Shown one piece after another: positions 1-10,201 of a DNA stretch of 64,000 bases. A model generated the notes under the pieces. That model searched no databases. It was given only the letters and a program-made list of their open reading frames with translations, and was not told where the DNA came from. The stretch comes from Pyrrhoderma lamaoense (lineage: Eukaryota > Basidiomycota > Agaricomycetes > Hymenochaetales > Hymenochaetaceae), in assembly GCA_002794735.1 (NCBI GenBank), contig NBAZ01000024.1:161459-225458 (forward strand). The letters are read 5' to 3'. The position numbers were made by a program, and so were the translations under genes. Positions within the stretch are counted from its first letter, which is position 1. Each line of letters begins with the position of its first letter.

Positions 1-468
1 AGTGTTGTGCTCTACCTGTTATTGAACCTAATCACCCGGTTGAAAGATACGAGAGAGAATAATGGGATCGATACAATTATACAATAAGTCCACTTACATA
101 ATCTTATTTAAAATCTCTATTTTATATTTGTTAATAAAGCGAGATCGATTCTAACCCTTCTCAGATCCAAAAATTCCTACAAGAATGAGGACATATCCAA
201 ACTGGTCAATGGGAATACTAGTAGAGACGTATAGAGAATGGCATCAAGTGCAATCAATCAAATCAGGTATCCACACAATATAATCATGCTCAACATGTAC
301 TCGTGCATGTGTGTAATAAAAAGATTGAGATAAAGAATCCTAAGGAGTACTGGTCTACTTTGGTATCATAATTACTAGTTATTCTAGTAACTCAATATTC
401 AAGGTACGCAAGCTCAAAAGGAATTATGGATAATGATGCAGATACTTTTGTTGGAATAAAGCAGTGTA
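1..468. other. 3' flank of NLR copy 1, no gene
   Basis: AT-rich sequence with no convincing coding signal. The right part, with the motifs 'ggtatcataatt' and 'gataatgatgcag', resembles the 3' flank of copy 8 at about 52,680-52,790. It is therefore probably part of the duplicated unit and not a separate gene. Confidence 0.5.
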
Positions 469-3400
469 CTATAAGATATGTACATTAGGAGGGGAGAAAC
501 AAGCAGTCCACTGATTTCCTCGATAGACTGAGGAATCTAGACTGGTTGAAAAGCGTGTATTCAGAGTGCGTGGCCCATATACGAGGGAGGGACGGAGATC
601 TGGGGGAATCCACATAAGTAAGTTACCGTCGTTTCCAGTGAGCCATCCATCATCTTTAAGACACCATTTCTTTCCTTCTGATTCTAAGTTGACAGACCAT
701 ACGTGGATTGTTCCATCTTGAGAGCTTGAGGCAAATTTGATATATTTACTATTAGATGTAGGGAAGGAAGCGACAGAGTTGACACATGATAAGACACGAG
801 ATTGAAAGAAGAGATCACCGTTAGATGCATTCCATACGCAGACGGTTTTGTCGCGGGATCCAGAGATTATCCACTTTCCATCGGGAGAAAAGCACACTGA
901 GGACACAATGTCCGCGTGACCTGTTATCGGGTCATACGCCACTTGGCTAGTTCTAGTGTCCCAGACTCGCATTGTTTTATCGGTAGATCCAGAGACGATA
1001 TATAGCCCATCGTGAGAGTAAGCGACGGAATTGACTGAGGAGTAATGTCCTTCTAAAGTGGAAAGTATATCACCATTGGAAGTATTCCATATAAGGGCAG
1101 TTTTATCGGCCGATCCAGAGACAATCTTCTTCCCGTCAGGAGAGTAACAAACCGAGAAGACTTTGTTTATGTGCCCAATGAATGGTTTTGCTACCAATGA
1201 GCCACTTTCGACGTTCCATATTCGGATCGACTTATCGTCAGAGCCTGAGGCGAGAAGGAAGCCATCAGAAGAAAAGGCGAGTGAGCGAACTCTTCCAGTG
1301 TGACCGATGCACGTTACAAACTCATCGTCGCTCATATTCCATATTCGTAGCATTCCGACATGTGATCCCGAAGCGAGGTGATTTTCATTGGATGAAAATG
1401 CAACTGACGTAACCAAGCTTTCAATAGGACCTTTGATTGGATCCCCGCTCTCGACATTCCACACACACAGAGTCTTATCGTCGGAGCCGGAGACAAGAAA
1501 CTTTCCAGTTTTCGGTGAAATCGCAATTGCTTCTATCGCGCCTGTTTGTCCCTTGAACTCTGATTCTGCCAGCGTTAGTCCACCTTCAACGTCCCAGATT
1601 CTGATCGTCCCATCGAGTGACCCAGAGGCAAAATGCTTACTGTCGGGTGCGAATGAGACAGACTTCACCCAGCGAGTATGGCCTTTGAATCTTTTCGGAG
1701 GGGCATTGCTGTCGTCTGCATCCCATATTCTCACTACGTCATCCCAAGAACCCGACAAAATATATTTGCCGTTGAGGGAATACGCAACTGAGCCTAACTT
1801 GCCCATGCCGTCGCCACTGAAGGTATGCAACACCCTGCCAGTCGACACTTCCCATATGCGAATAGTATCATCTTCTGAGCCCGATGCAATCCGCTCGCTG
1901 TCTGGAGAAAACGATAGAGAGGTGACTGTGTCTGAGTGGCCTCTGAGAGGGTCGAAGGCCATCTCTCTGCTTTGTACATCCCAGACAATGATTGTTTTAT
2001 CCAATGATCCTGACGCAAGGTAGCGCCCATCAGGTGAGAAGATGACAATTTTCACATAATTTGAATGCCCTCTCAGCGGTTCTCCGACTGGTTCACCAAT
2101 CTCGGCACCCCATAGTTGAACAGTTTGATCATAAGAACCCGATGCTATATACTTCCCGTCTTCGGAGAACGCAATAGAAATGACCGTATTCAAATGACCA
2201 ACAAGTGGTGCACAAGCACTTCTACCAGTGGGCACGTTCCATATTCGCACTGTCTTATCGTCAGATCCCGACGCAATATAATTCCCACTTGGAGAGTAGG
2301 CGACACTCGTGACGTAGCCCGAATGACCCTGAAATGGATCGAGCAGTTGTCTACCACTTACTACATCCCATACACTAACAGCATTTGCGTTCGACCCCGA
2401 TGTAATCCTTTTACCATCAGGAGAGTATGAAATAGAATATACCTCCCTGCCAGCATTTATTTGCTTGGTACATGCCATTCGGAGCTTGTTACCGGCATAC
2501 TCGATACGAGTCAGTGATTGTGCTTGCTTGGTGTAATGCTTAGCGACGACAGAGTCCTCTTTCATCAAAGGGAGATATGACATATATATATGTGGACTGC
2601 TTTGGGAGATAGGTTCTATGAATGTGAGGAAATGATAGTGGCCATCTTGAAGAAATACAGATAGTTGTACGTGTTTATCCTACGTAGACGTTAGCTATAG
2701 TCATGAAACAGCTTATGATAACTCACTCCTATCCAGGTGATTGCACTCTCGAGCGATGACAAGAGGGATGCGTATAGCGAATCAGTAAGGCTGAGAACCT
2801 CGATCCAATATAATAATCGATTGAACGCAAAAGACTCGATTTGCTTGAGTAAACTTTCCGAATACGGGGTCTCTCGCAGATGAGAGGCCCAATAGCGACA
2901 AGCATATGATAACGATGCGGAGATAGAGATATCGTTCTTTGGAGGATCACGAAGCCTAGACACGTCCTTATTGAACTCATACGATGTCTCCAGTCCGCAA
3001 GTGTTAAACCGGAGCCCCTCCATCAACTCGAAGCATCGCTGTGAGATATACGCCTTCTCCTTTTCCTCATCAATAAACCACGCCTTCTCACGAGCCTCTC
3101 CCGACAACAGATAGTCGTATAATGATGTATGGTACAAGCGAATTGGTTCGTTAGGCCCGAACACGACTAATGAGCGTAAACATTCGAGAATGCTCTGTGT
3201 CCTTCCATCGACAAGTCCCATCGACTTATCAATAAGCGTGGTTGTCAGTTGCTCCTTTCCAAACAGAATAAGTGAAAACACTCTTTGGAAGTCACTTTTC
3301 GATGCATCGTCCCAGTCGAGAGAGCTTCCAATTGCAGTCGCGTACAGATCGTCGAGCGATAAAGATTTTGTATATACCAGTCGCTTCAGTTCACCAGCCT

Positions 3401-5586
3401 TGTCTTGTTTCTTGCTTTCAATGAGCCGCACAGCCGTTGCTGCCCATATAAATAGTCCGCCTGCAGCATCGCCCAAGGTTTTCATACTTTCATCCCATGG
3501 CCAGCTAGGGTCTACCATTATCCTGCCCTTTGCTTTTAATTCCCCAAGTTTGGTTTGTATGTACTTTAAGACGTCGCTCCTAGCATTGTTCGAATCGTGG
3601 TCTAAATGCATGTGGCGTATCATCAGTTGTTCGAGTTCCTCAGATGAGACAATATCTTCCTCTGGCCTACTAGTAATAAGAAAACGGTATTTTGTAGGTA
3701 GCGTCTGTAGTTTCTCCTTAATTAACCTGATATATGGCCCCCGCGACTCTCTGTTCCCGCACTCGTCCAGAGCATCGAGGACGATGAGAATATTGTCCTC
3801 TTTCTTCCCTTCCTCTATTATTGCATGGAGTGGTTCGAATAACAAGATCTCGAAGGCTCTTTCTGGTGTAACAGAGGTTATATCGTTTGCATCAAGCTGA
3901 TTATTGATGGCTTCGGCAGTTTTTTGGCATCGTTTGGCTAAATCGAATGCAATAGTACGGAAGATAAATGCAGGATCGCTTTTGTCCCTCAGAAAGTACT
4001 GATGAGAACCGAGTTGGACCTTCCTCTGATATTCTTCTGCAATTGTAGTGGCAATCGTACTCTTGCCTGTTCCAGCACGGCCAAAGATGAAAAAAACATT
4101 AGCTGCAGTCGTATCTCGTACCCATTCCTCGATTTCATTCAAGACCTCAACCCGGGTTCCTTCTAGACAGCTTTGACGACCTGAGCTACCATAGTGTTTT
4201 GGTTGAAGCATTTCTTCTAGTCCTACGGAGAAGAGTATAATGAGCACATGCACATGATGATCGCATACAATACGTAGAGCTTACTTTTTCTAAGTTCCTC
4301 TCTGGTTTTCTCCCGGGTTGTGAAACGAGTTTCGATAATGTTCTGTCGAACAAAGGCTGAATCAAGCTCTTTCCTCAAATCATCTAGAGTGGATTCAAGA
4401 TCCTCTATTGCAGCTTTCTTATTTTGCATGAGGGAACGAACTGACATTATAACACTGTAATGAGCAATGTAGGTTATACATGAAGGTCTTATTACTCACT
4501 AAGAAAATTTCTACGTGCATAGTCTTGTATGATGGTGCTGCACGTTTTGATGAACTCAAGGATATTGGTGATAGTTAGACGCAAGGAATCGGATAGTTTG
4601 TCGAAGACGGAAGTCTCTTTGATGATTAGAAATAAGTTCATCAGGTTCCTCACAAGTTTCTTGACCCGTTCATCAGTTCCGGGTTGAGAGGCGAATATCT
4701 GCAAGAACTAAGTTTTCTATTTTAATACGTCCGACCGCAGAACTCACTTTTATGAATGCCGTAGTTAAGCACCATGCTAATCTCACATGTGGGATTTCCT
4801 ATGAACGGCCCACCCAACGTTAGATCATCATCAGTAGTAACTTGAAGGTACTCACGTTTACAATGCTATCACCAAACTCAATAAAGGCAGTGATGGTATA
4901 CCCTGCTTCCACCAACGATTGACATACACCACTTTCTGCTACGCGCCTTGCCGTGTCAAATATTGCATTGACGTTATCCTCAAAATCAGTATGACTTGAG
5001 GGAGGAATTTCAAGAAGATCTTGAGCAAGATTCAAGAGAAATAGTTCAGTGTTCTTCATTTCATCAGATGGTTGAAGGCATAAGAAGACGGAATGATGTA
5101 ATCTAGAATTTGATTGAAGTAGTATGCAAGTATCTATTTCGCATTCATAAGTGTTTAAAACAACAATTCATTACAAGTATACAAGCCTTACCTTCTCCAT
5201 TCTCCTTTGATATTTCTTCCAAAGAACATTCTTTACTCCCAACAGTAGGCTGTATCAAAGCGTCCTTCAAGAGCTCGATTGTAAATTTAGTCCCGTTTTT
5301 CGAGCATGTACTTGTTTAAAAAGTTCTATCATTAGCTCCCTATACTAAATCAAGAGAATAAGAGTATAGCGTACATAGGAAAGGTCTCGTTCCAGTGAGG
5401 TGGTAATTCATTGACAAGTCTCGTTCTATGTCTCTCTTCTCCGAATGAGATTTTCACGTATAGGCTTGGTGCTTTTGATTTCTCAGAGACGGTTATATCG
5501 GATCGTGATACTGAAAGAGATAGTCGTTAACCAAGAGCTTTTCAAAGTACTCTATACGAACCTCGGAGTTTGTAAAACTTCGACAT
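469..5586 (-). CDS. NLR copy 1: C2-like / helical / NACHT / 14x WD40 (intact)
   Basis: Predicted STAND receptor of 1,556 aa. I read nine exons (complement): 5562-5586, 5375-5510, 5192-5310, 4856-5133, 4748-4798, 4500-4698, 4285-4440, 2727-4222, 469-2679. They total 4,671 nt with no stop. The ATG at 5586 opens a conserved 8-codon exon. A C2-like domain covers about residues 1-93 (LYVKISFG, then WNETF), a helical region about 94-270 and a coiled coil about 270-320. Walker A, GRAGTGKST, lies near 369-377 and Walker B, LIVLDALDE, near 465-474. The 14 WD40 repeats start near residue 840 and end in a DGWLTG/WIPPDLR tail. NACHT proteins oligomerise on nucleotide binding while WD40 repeats sense a ligand, so an intracellular recognition receptor of HET-E type is inferred. 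The C2 label is by pattern only. A conserved element lies 115 bp upstream. Confidence 0.85.
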
Positions 5587-5700
5587 AGCTCGTAGTCTGG
5601 TCTGATTTGAGTGAGAGGGTAAGACTTGGTAATGTGAATGGTAGAGAATCGAGTAAAGCCTTGAGGAAAGGAAAAGGTTGGAATGTGTTATATAGGACTT

Positions 5701-5745
5701 GCCTCAAGGCCAATTTGCTAAGAATCACTAGTTGATAGTAAGTAA
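5701..5745 (-). promoter_or_regulatory. Conserved upstream element, copy 1
   Basis: GCCTCAAGGC at 5701-5710 is followed by 'aatcactagttgatagtaag'. The pair recurs upstream of every full-length gene of this family. Here the core starts 115 bp before the ATG at 5586. Its function is inferred from conservation and position only. Confidence 0.5.
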
Positions 5746-6600
5746 TTAAGGAAATTGTGGAACGAGTTAGAGAGCTGTGACCCAGACTAGGTTAGATTGA
5801 ATTAAACATATGGAGGCTAGGCCAGTCCGATAGTACAATCACTTCATCTGCTTCTCAATGCTCAGCTAAACATAGACGCTCCGTTTCCAGATCAGTTTGC
5901 AGAGTATCAGCCTTGAATGCGAGGTATTGGGCAGGAACATGCGTGCCATGGCCACCTGATGCATATTATCGGCCAGAAGTAAATCTATAAACAGCATAGA
6001 AGGCCATGTATACGAGCGCAATGATGTGGATACAATAGAGTCGTACATATTGAGGCTAACCCAGCTCACGCAAAAAGCTCCACAAAAAACTCAGGTGACG
6101 GTCTAGCTCTGTGATACTGAACTTGCCTCAAGGCAAGCTTGACAGATATCGCTGGTTGATAGTAAGAATAGAAACAGTATGGAAGGTACATGCATATAAC
6201 TGCGGTGATTTTGAATAAAGAAAATCCAAACATGCTGAGGCTAGACCATCATACGACGGGCCTAGGTGATATATATATTTTTAAGATGAAAGCCCATGGC
6301 TTGCTACCCGCACTCGGAACCACAAAGTTTTTCCAAGTTTGTCTAGAGGGTATCATCTGAAAGTGCGAATATCCAATTCTTATCCTCATGACATGCATAC
6401 TATTAGCACACAAGGGTCTTATAGAAATAGCATGGAGGCTGAAGGTCAGTGATTGGCTAGGAGCATCGGAGCTGATCCGTATATCATTGAATAATGTCAA
6501 GTAATATACACAGAATACAAGCTTCACGTATGCCTGCTAAGTTGATCTAGTTCAAACTTCTGCACTTGCATTAATTTAATGCACGTAGAAAGCCGTATAT
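5746..6600. other. Decayed intergenic sequence with a second upstream-element copy
   Basis: No supported gene. GCCTCAAGGC occurs again at 6125-6134 with the usual downstream block, which suggests a lost family member. The stretch is paralogous to about 61,680-62,480, where the same order of motifs is seen, including a second copy of the element at 62013. Confidence 0.5.
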
Positions 6601-6626
6601 CTAGCAATCTTGAAGATACTTGGTTA

Positions 6627-6856
6627 TTAATCAGAAAATCCGACTTGCGAGAACCTGCATTTATTCACAGAGCTTGTTCTACAGCTCATACTTCCGAGGA
6701 AGACTCTTACATATACATGTAGATCCGAGACTATTGGTTCCCGGGAGCAGCTTTGTCCGATTGTGATATCAAGAAAGAGAAAGAGTGGTTCAGTCATTGA
6801 ACAAGGAACTACATTAGTACTCAAAATGAGTTTTGAATGGTGTAAAAAGATGTCAT
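6627..6856 (-). pseudogene. C2-domain fossil of an NLR copy
   Basis: Starting from an ATG at 6856, the minus strand encodes MTSFYTIQ, like the first exon of the intact genes. It then reads DITIGQ, LHVYVRVFLG and CRTSSVN, matching the C2-like exon of the family (DITVPG, LYVKVSFG, CRTRSVN). Exon 3 and everything downstream are missing. The upstream element lies 99 bp before the ATG (6955-6964). A sister fossil is at 62520-62762. Confidence 0.6.
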
Positions 6857-6954
6857 AAATTTTATTATGGTTCAATTGAGCGGACTGGTGCTATTTCAAG
6901 GTGCGGAGGTCAAACCTTGAGGAAAGGAGAATTAGGGTCTGTAATAATTAATTT

Positions 6955-7000
6955 GCCTCAAGGCGAGCTCGATGGACATCACTTGTTGATGGTGAAAAAT
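6955..7000 (-). promoter_or_regulatory. Conserved upstream element of a C2 fossil
   Basis: GCCTCAAGGC at 6955 followed by 'catcacttgttgatggtg'. It keeps the spacing to a dead first exon that it has in the intact genes. Confidence 0.4.
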
Positions 7001-7199
7001 AGAAAGATCTAGGAGTGCGGTGATTTGGATCAGATAAAATCCAATTCGCGGAAACTAGGCTGGTCTGATAGTGCTCAGGTGATTGTAATATCATCACTTA
7101 TAACCCTCAAAACCTTAACAATAAGGCAGTTCCCTTACTTTTAGTGCTACTTAGTGTAATAAACTAAGTACTGGTCGCACGTGTGTCGCTCCCAGTAGA

Positions 7200-7366
7200 A
7201 GTACTATTATGGTTTCGATTCGGAATGACCTCCAGGTGACTCCACTTGAACCGCAATTGGATTCTCTCTCATAAATGGTAAGAACATCATGCTTGTATGC
7301 GTCTCCTTTAGGCATTTTGAAGAAGTTAAGGTAGTTATATGTGGACGTTTGTCCTGAATGAATGTG
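7200..7366 (-). pseudogene. Fossil of the NACHT-WD40 linker
   Basis: Minus-strand translation gives QDKRPHI and then MFLPFMRENPIAV, resembling the start of the WD40 exon in intact copies (QDKHVQL, then MSFLPLMREDSIVAEH). A CAG acceptor sits just before GACAAACG, as in the family. No NACHT or WD repeats are attached. It is repeated in more decayed form near 63,140-63,290. Confidence 0.45.
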
Positions 7367-7681
7367 TTTTTCAGGCATGAGCTGAGAAGGTGTACAATGA
7401 ACCAGTAAGACGCATCTTCTCCTTGATCAACAACGACTAGCAATGGCATTCCTCTCTGCGTCACTATCAACACAAATCCCTCTCTAAGCACAAGAAAGGG
7501 ATATATAGGTCTTTTATACGGCTGCATCTGAGCAGCTCGTAGATAACAGATACATAATGAGAGAATGAGATATGTTGTAAATACACCGAAGAGTGATGAT
7601 TGTAGTATGCTGAATAATTCTCAAAATGGACTAATCATAGTTCTGTATATGTGAGCATAAAACCGTCATAAAATACAGTTA

Positions 7682-8594
7682 GTGAGTTACAAAGGCTTCC
7701 TAGCTATAACAATCGCATACTCGAAGAATAGCCTGCCAGTGCATTCCCATTCTTCACTGGAAGCTTCAACCACTTCGTGCATCTCATCCTCTGATCTTTA
7801 CATTCCCAGCCCACCTTCAGCCATGACAGATGTCTCAAACTCGCAAAATACACTCCTGAAATTCTCCGAGCCTGCCTCACCGATACGGCCCCAACTCTTT
7901 CCGATCGGCGCATTTCGAATACTCTCTTTCACATCCACGAACCCATCATACAATGCAAATTGCGCAAGTCAGTTACCACAGTCAGGCGATAGCCAGGCTT
8001 ACTAAACAGTGCTCTTGACATTTTCCTTATCTCTGCGGTCTCTTGTAGACCCTCGCCAGAAGGGTAGTGGGCGCTAGGGTCAACGGGTTGGAGGGAGCCT
8101 CCTGCTTTCAGAACTTGGTTAGCTCGCACATGGCTACTTGCCATAGGTTTTCAATGAGAGCTCCGACGATAAGTCGTTGGTTGATAAAAGCAAACGTGTT
8201 TGTCCACTCATCAGGTAACTTGGTCACCGATGCATCGACAAAATGAACATTACTCGGATAAGAAGAAGGATACATATCTGCACCGATAAGCTCAACCTTA
8301 TCGCCAACCTCTTTCGATAATGCAAGAATCCACGATCCTATGAAAGCATGTAGATGAAAGCATGAATATTAGCACTACTGCATACTAACCAGCTCCAGTA
8401 TCTTTGATCCTTCCTTAAACTCTACATCTTTATCATAGACCAGACGACCTTAAGAAACCGACTCTGTGATGTACGCATGCTGTCTTATGAGCCTTAAGAG
8501 GATAAGGATTTGTGATACACTGGAGTGGTCATAGCCGGTCAACTAACCTATCTTTCTCCTCGTCGCCTCTTGAAAGGATATAGATATCTTCCAT
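7682..8594 (-). pseudogene. SAM-dependent methyltransferase relic
   Basis: Decayed gene that appears to start with ATG at 8594 (MEDIYILSRGDEEKDR). Recognisable pieces are LVYDKDVEFKEGSKIL, then the SAM-binding part GSWILALSKEV and LIGADMYPSSYPSNV, then LPDEWTNTFAFINQRLIVGAL, LKAGGSLQ and, in another frame, GKSWGRIGEAGSENF. This order is typical of fungal class I methyltransferases of the LaeA-like/TAM type. An intron separates the two halves of motif I, where a short deletion also appears to break the frame. Another frame change occurs before GFVDVKE. It has no obvious functional link to the NLR genes. A second copy runs off the window end at 63634-64000. Confidence 0.6.
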
Positions 8595-8599
8595 TTGTG

Positions 8600-9286
8600 T
8601 TTATACGCAATTTGTGAGGAACACCACTTGTATAAGCTTATGATGAATGTAATTTGAAGAAAAGTTCTATAAAAATCACTTTTAATCTCATTCGAGATGT
8701 GGAGAGTGGGGTACATTGGCTATTTAAAGAGTTTTTCCCTTCTATAGGGAGATCGATGTTCAATCTCTTAGGCCAACAAGAAAGAAATTTCGGGTATTAT
8801 TACTCTGGGTTTTTCATTTCTGGATTTCGTTCATCATCTATTCCGCGTGCAAATGAACTAAGTAGCATTGTTCTTGGAGCTCGCAGCAATCAAGGCATAC
8901 AAGCCAATGAATAACGAACTCTTGAAGGAGCAACCACGAAACGTAGATTGAGCACGCGTGGCTTACCCCGAAGTGTGTAATGCGATTTCATGGCCTATTT
9001 GAGTGCTCAGTTGTAGCTTCCAGCTTGAAGGGTAGAGGGTTGAGCTTGGAGGGAGAAAGAAGTCTGGGCCAACAATATCAACTTTGCCTCAAGGCTGCCC
9101 AATGGAAATCACCGGTTGACGGTAGATTAATAAACAACACGCGATCTAGGAGTGATTGTGATCAAATTACAGGCGAGCGTATTCAGCTTGAGCGTGTTTC
9201 GGAAACGTTTTGATGGTAGTCTTGAAAAGAATATTATCTGAGCTCTCGCATGGCCTGGTGATATAAATCAGAAACATATGAGACGT
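8600..9286. other. Intergenic; fossil NLR first exon at 8960-8991
   Basis: From about 8960 the sequence matches the 5' end of copies 3 and 5. A start codon at 8991 and a conserved 8-codon exon (MKSHYTLR) run into a GGTAAGCC-like donor. The upstream element is at 9086-9095, 95 bp before the ATG. Nothing of the gene remains to the left. A short block at 8840-8910 resembles sequence at 52,205-52,290. No other gene seen. Confidence 0.5.
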
Positions 9287-9815
9287 TGAAAACTCAACTT
9301 AAGGTCAGGGTTGGACCTTTAGTCGTATTTAGTGGTGAGAACTTGGGGTTTAGAGTCTGCCTACACCAGACACGATGCTCTGTCTCCGTTTTGAGGGCTA
9401 AAAAGTGAGTAACTCGACTTCGGCCTGAGCGTAGAGATTGATAGAGACTTTGGGGCGAGATGAGACTTCGCCAACCAGAAGAAGCAGTAGAAACGTATAG
9501 AACAGAGCCCCTACCGAAGCTGTAGTTTGCGGTAAAAGTATATATATTTCAGTCCGCCCGGACGACTTGCAGTATGGTCAGGGCGTTACAAGTGCATCCG
9601 GGCAGCCCAAATAAGTAGCAGAATAGTAGATAATAAGGAAAGCATGGCGTACAGGTGGCTATATGCCATTGAACGAAGGATTTGAGCTACTAGAAACGAG
9701 GGGCCATATGAACGAACCCTATCCTCGTGTAAGAGCAGAAATTGAAGCTAAATAGTAAGAGAAGTGGACTAGGCGCGCGGCAGAGTAGTAGCAATGGACT
9801 TTTCGAGCGAGCAAA
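9287..9815 (-). repeat. Decayed LTR, relative of the 31542-35545 element
   Basis: Begins TGAAAACTCAACTT and carries the family blocks 'gtctgcctacaccagacacgatgctc', 'gtccgcccggacgacttgcag' and 'tagaaacgaggg'. An internal segment around the poly-G tract is deleted, and the CCTACA end is lost. No target-site duplication seen. (Blocks over 20 nt are given here only as landmarks in pieces: gtctgcctac, gtccgcccgg, tagaaacgag.). Confidence 0.7.
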
Positions 9816-10201
9816 TGGTATATCTTACAACCACCTCAGGCTCATACTAACTTTTGAAATCAAGAAGGAATAATTGCATCTTTCAGTAGTTTGCTGATTA
9901 CAAATATAGCTGATTAATACACTCCCAGCCCAATTTATACTAGTGTCAATCAAAAGTATACACAGTTGTATATGCCAATTACAGTTCTATGTAGTTTTAT
10001 AAGCTTAGACCCTAATTAAGCTTTTAAATTTTATATTATGTATTACACGCTATAGTTATGTACAAAAAATTCGTAGTATAAATTATACTAGCACTATAGT
10101 AGAGAGTTAAAATATCTGTTATTGAAGTGTAGGTAATGCGATAAAGTATATGCAGTCGATAAATTCTCAAGCGCAGAAATCAGTATAAACCATTTGTAGC
10201 A
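9816..10201. other. AT-rich 3' flank of NLR copy 2
   Basis: Strongly AT-rich, no coding signal and no recognisable repeat. Probably holds the 3' UTR and terminator of copy 2. Confidence 0.4.

Noticed and set aside
1388..2023. Long plus-strand frames opposite WD40 exons (also 11118-11687, 17967-18569, 36424-37014, 45541-46131, 57375-57962)
   Set aside because: They recur at the same place in every copy because the WD40 repeats have a regular codon pattern; they are antisense shadows without independent conservation.
2680..2726. Treating NACHT and WD40 frames as separate neighbouring genes
   Set aside because: A 47-56 nt GT-AG intron with a CTAAC-like branch site joins them in frame in every copy.
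3190..3900. Plus-strand frame opposite the NACHT exon (also near 12925, 19778, 47292)
   Set aside because: Shadow of the conserved NACHT coding strand; no start context or domain.
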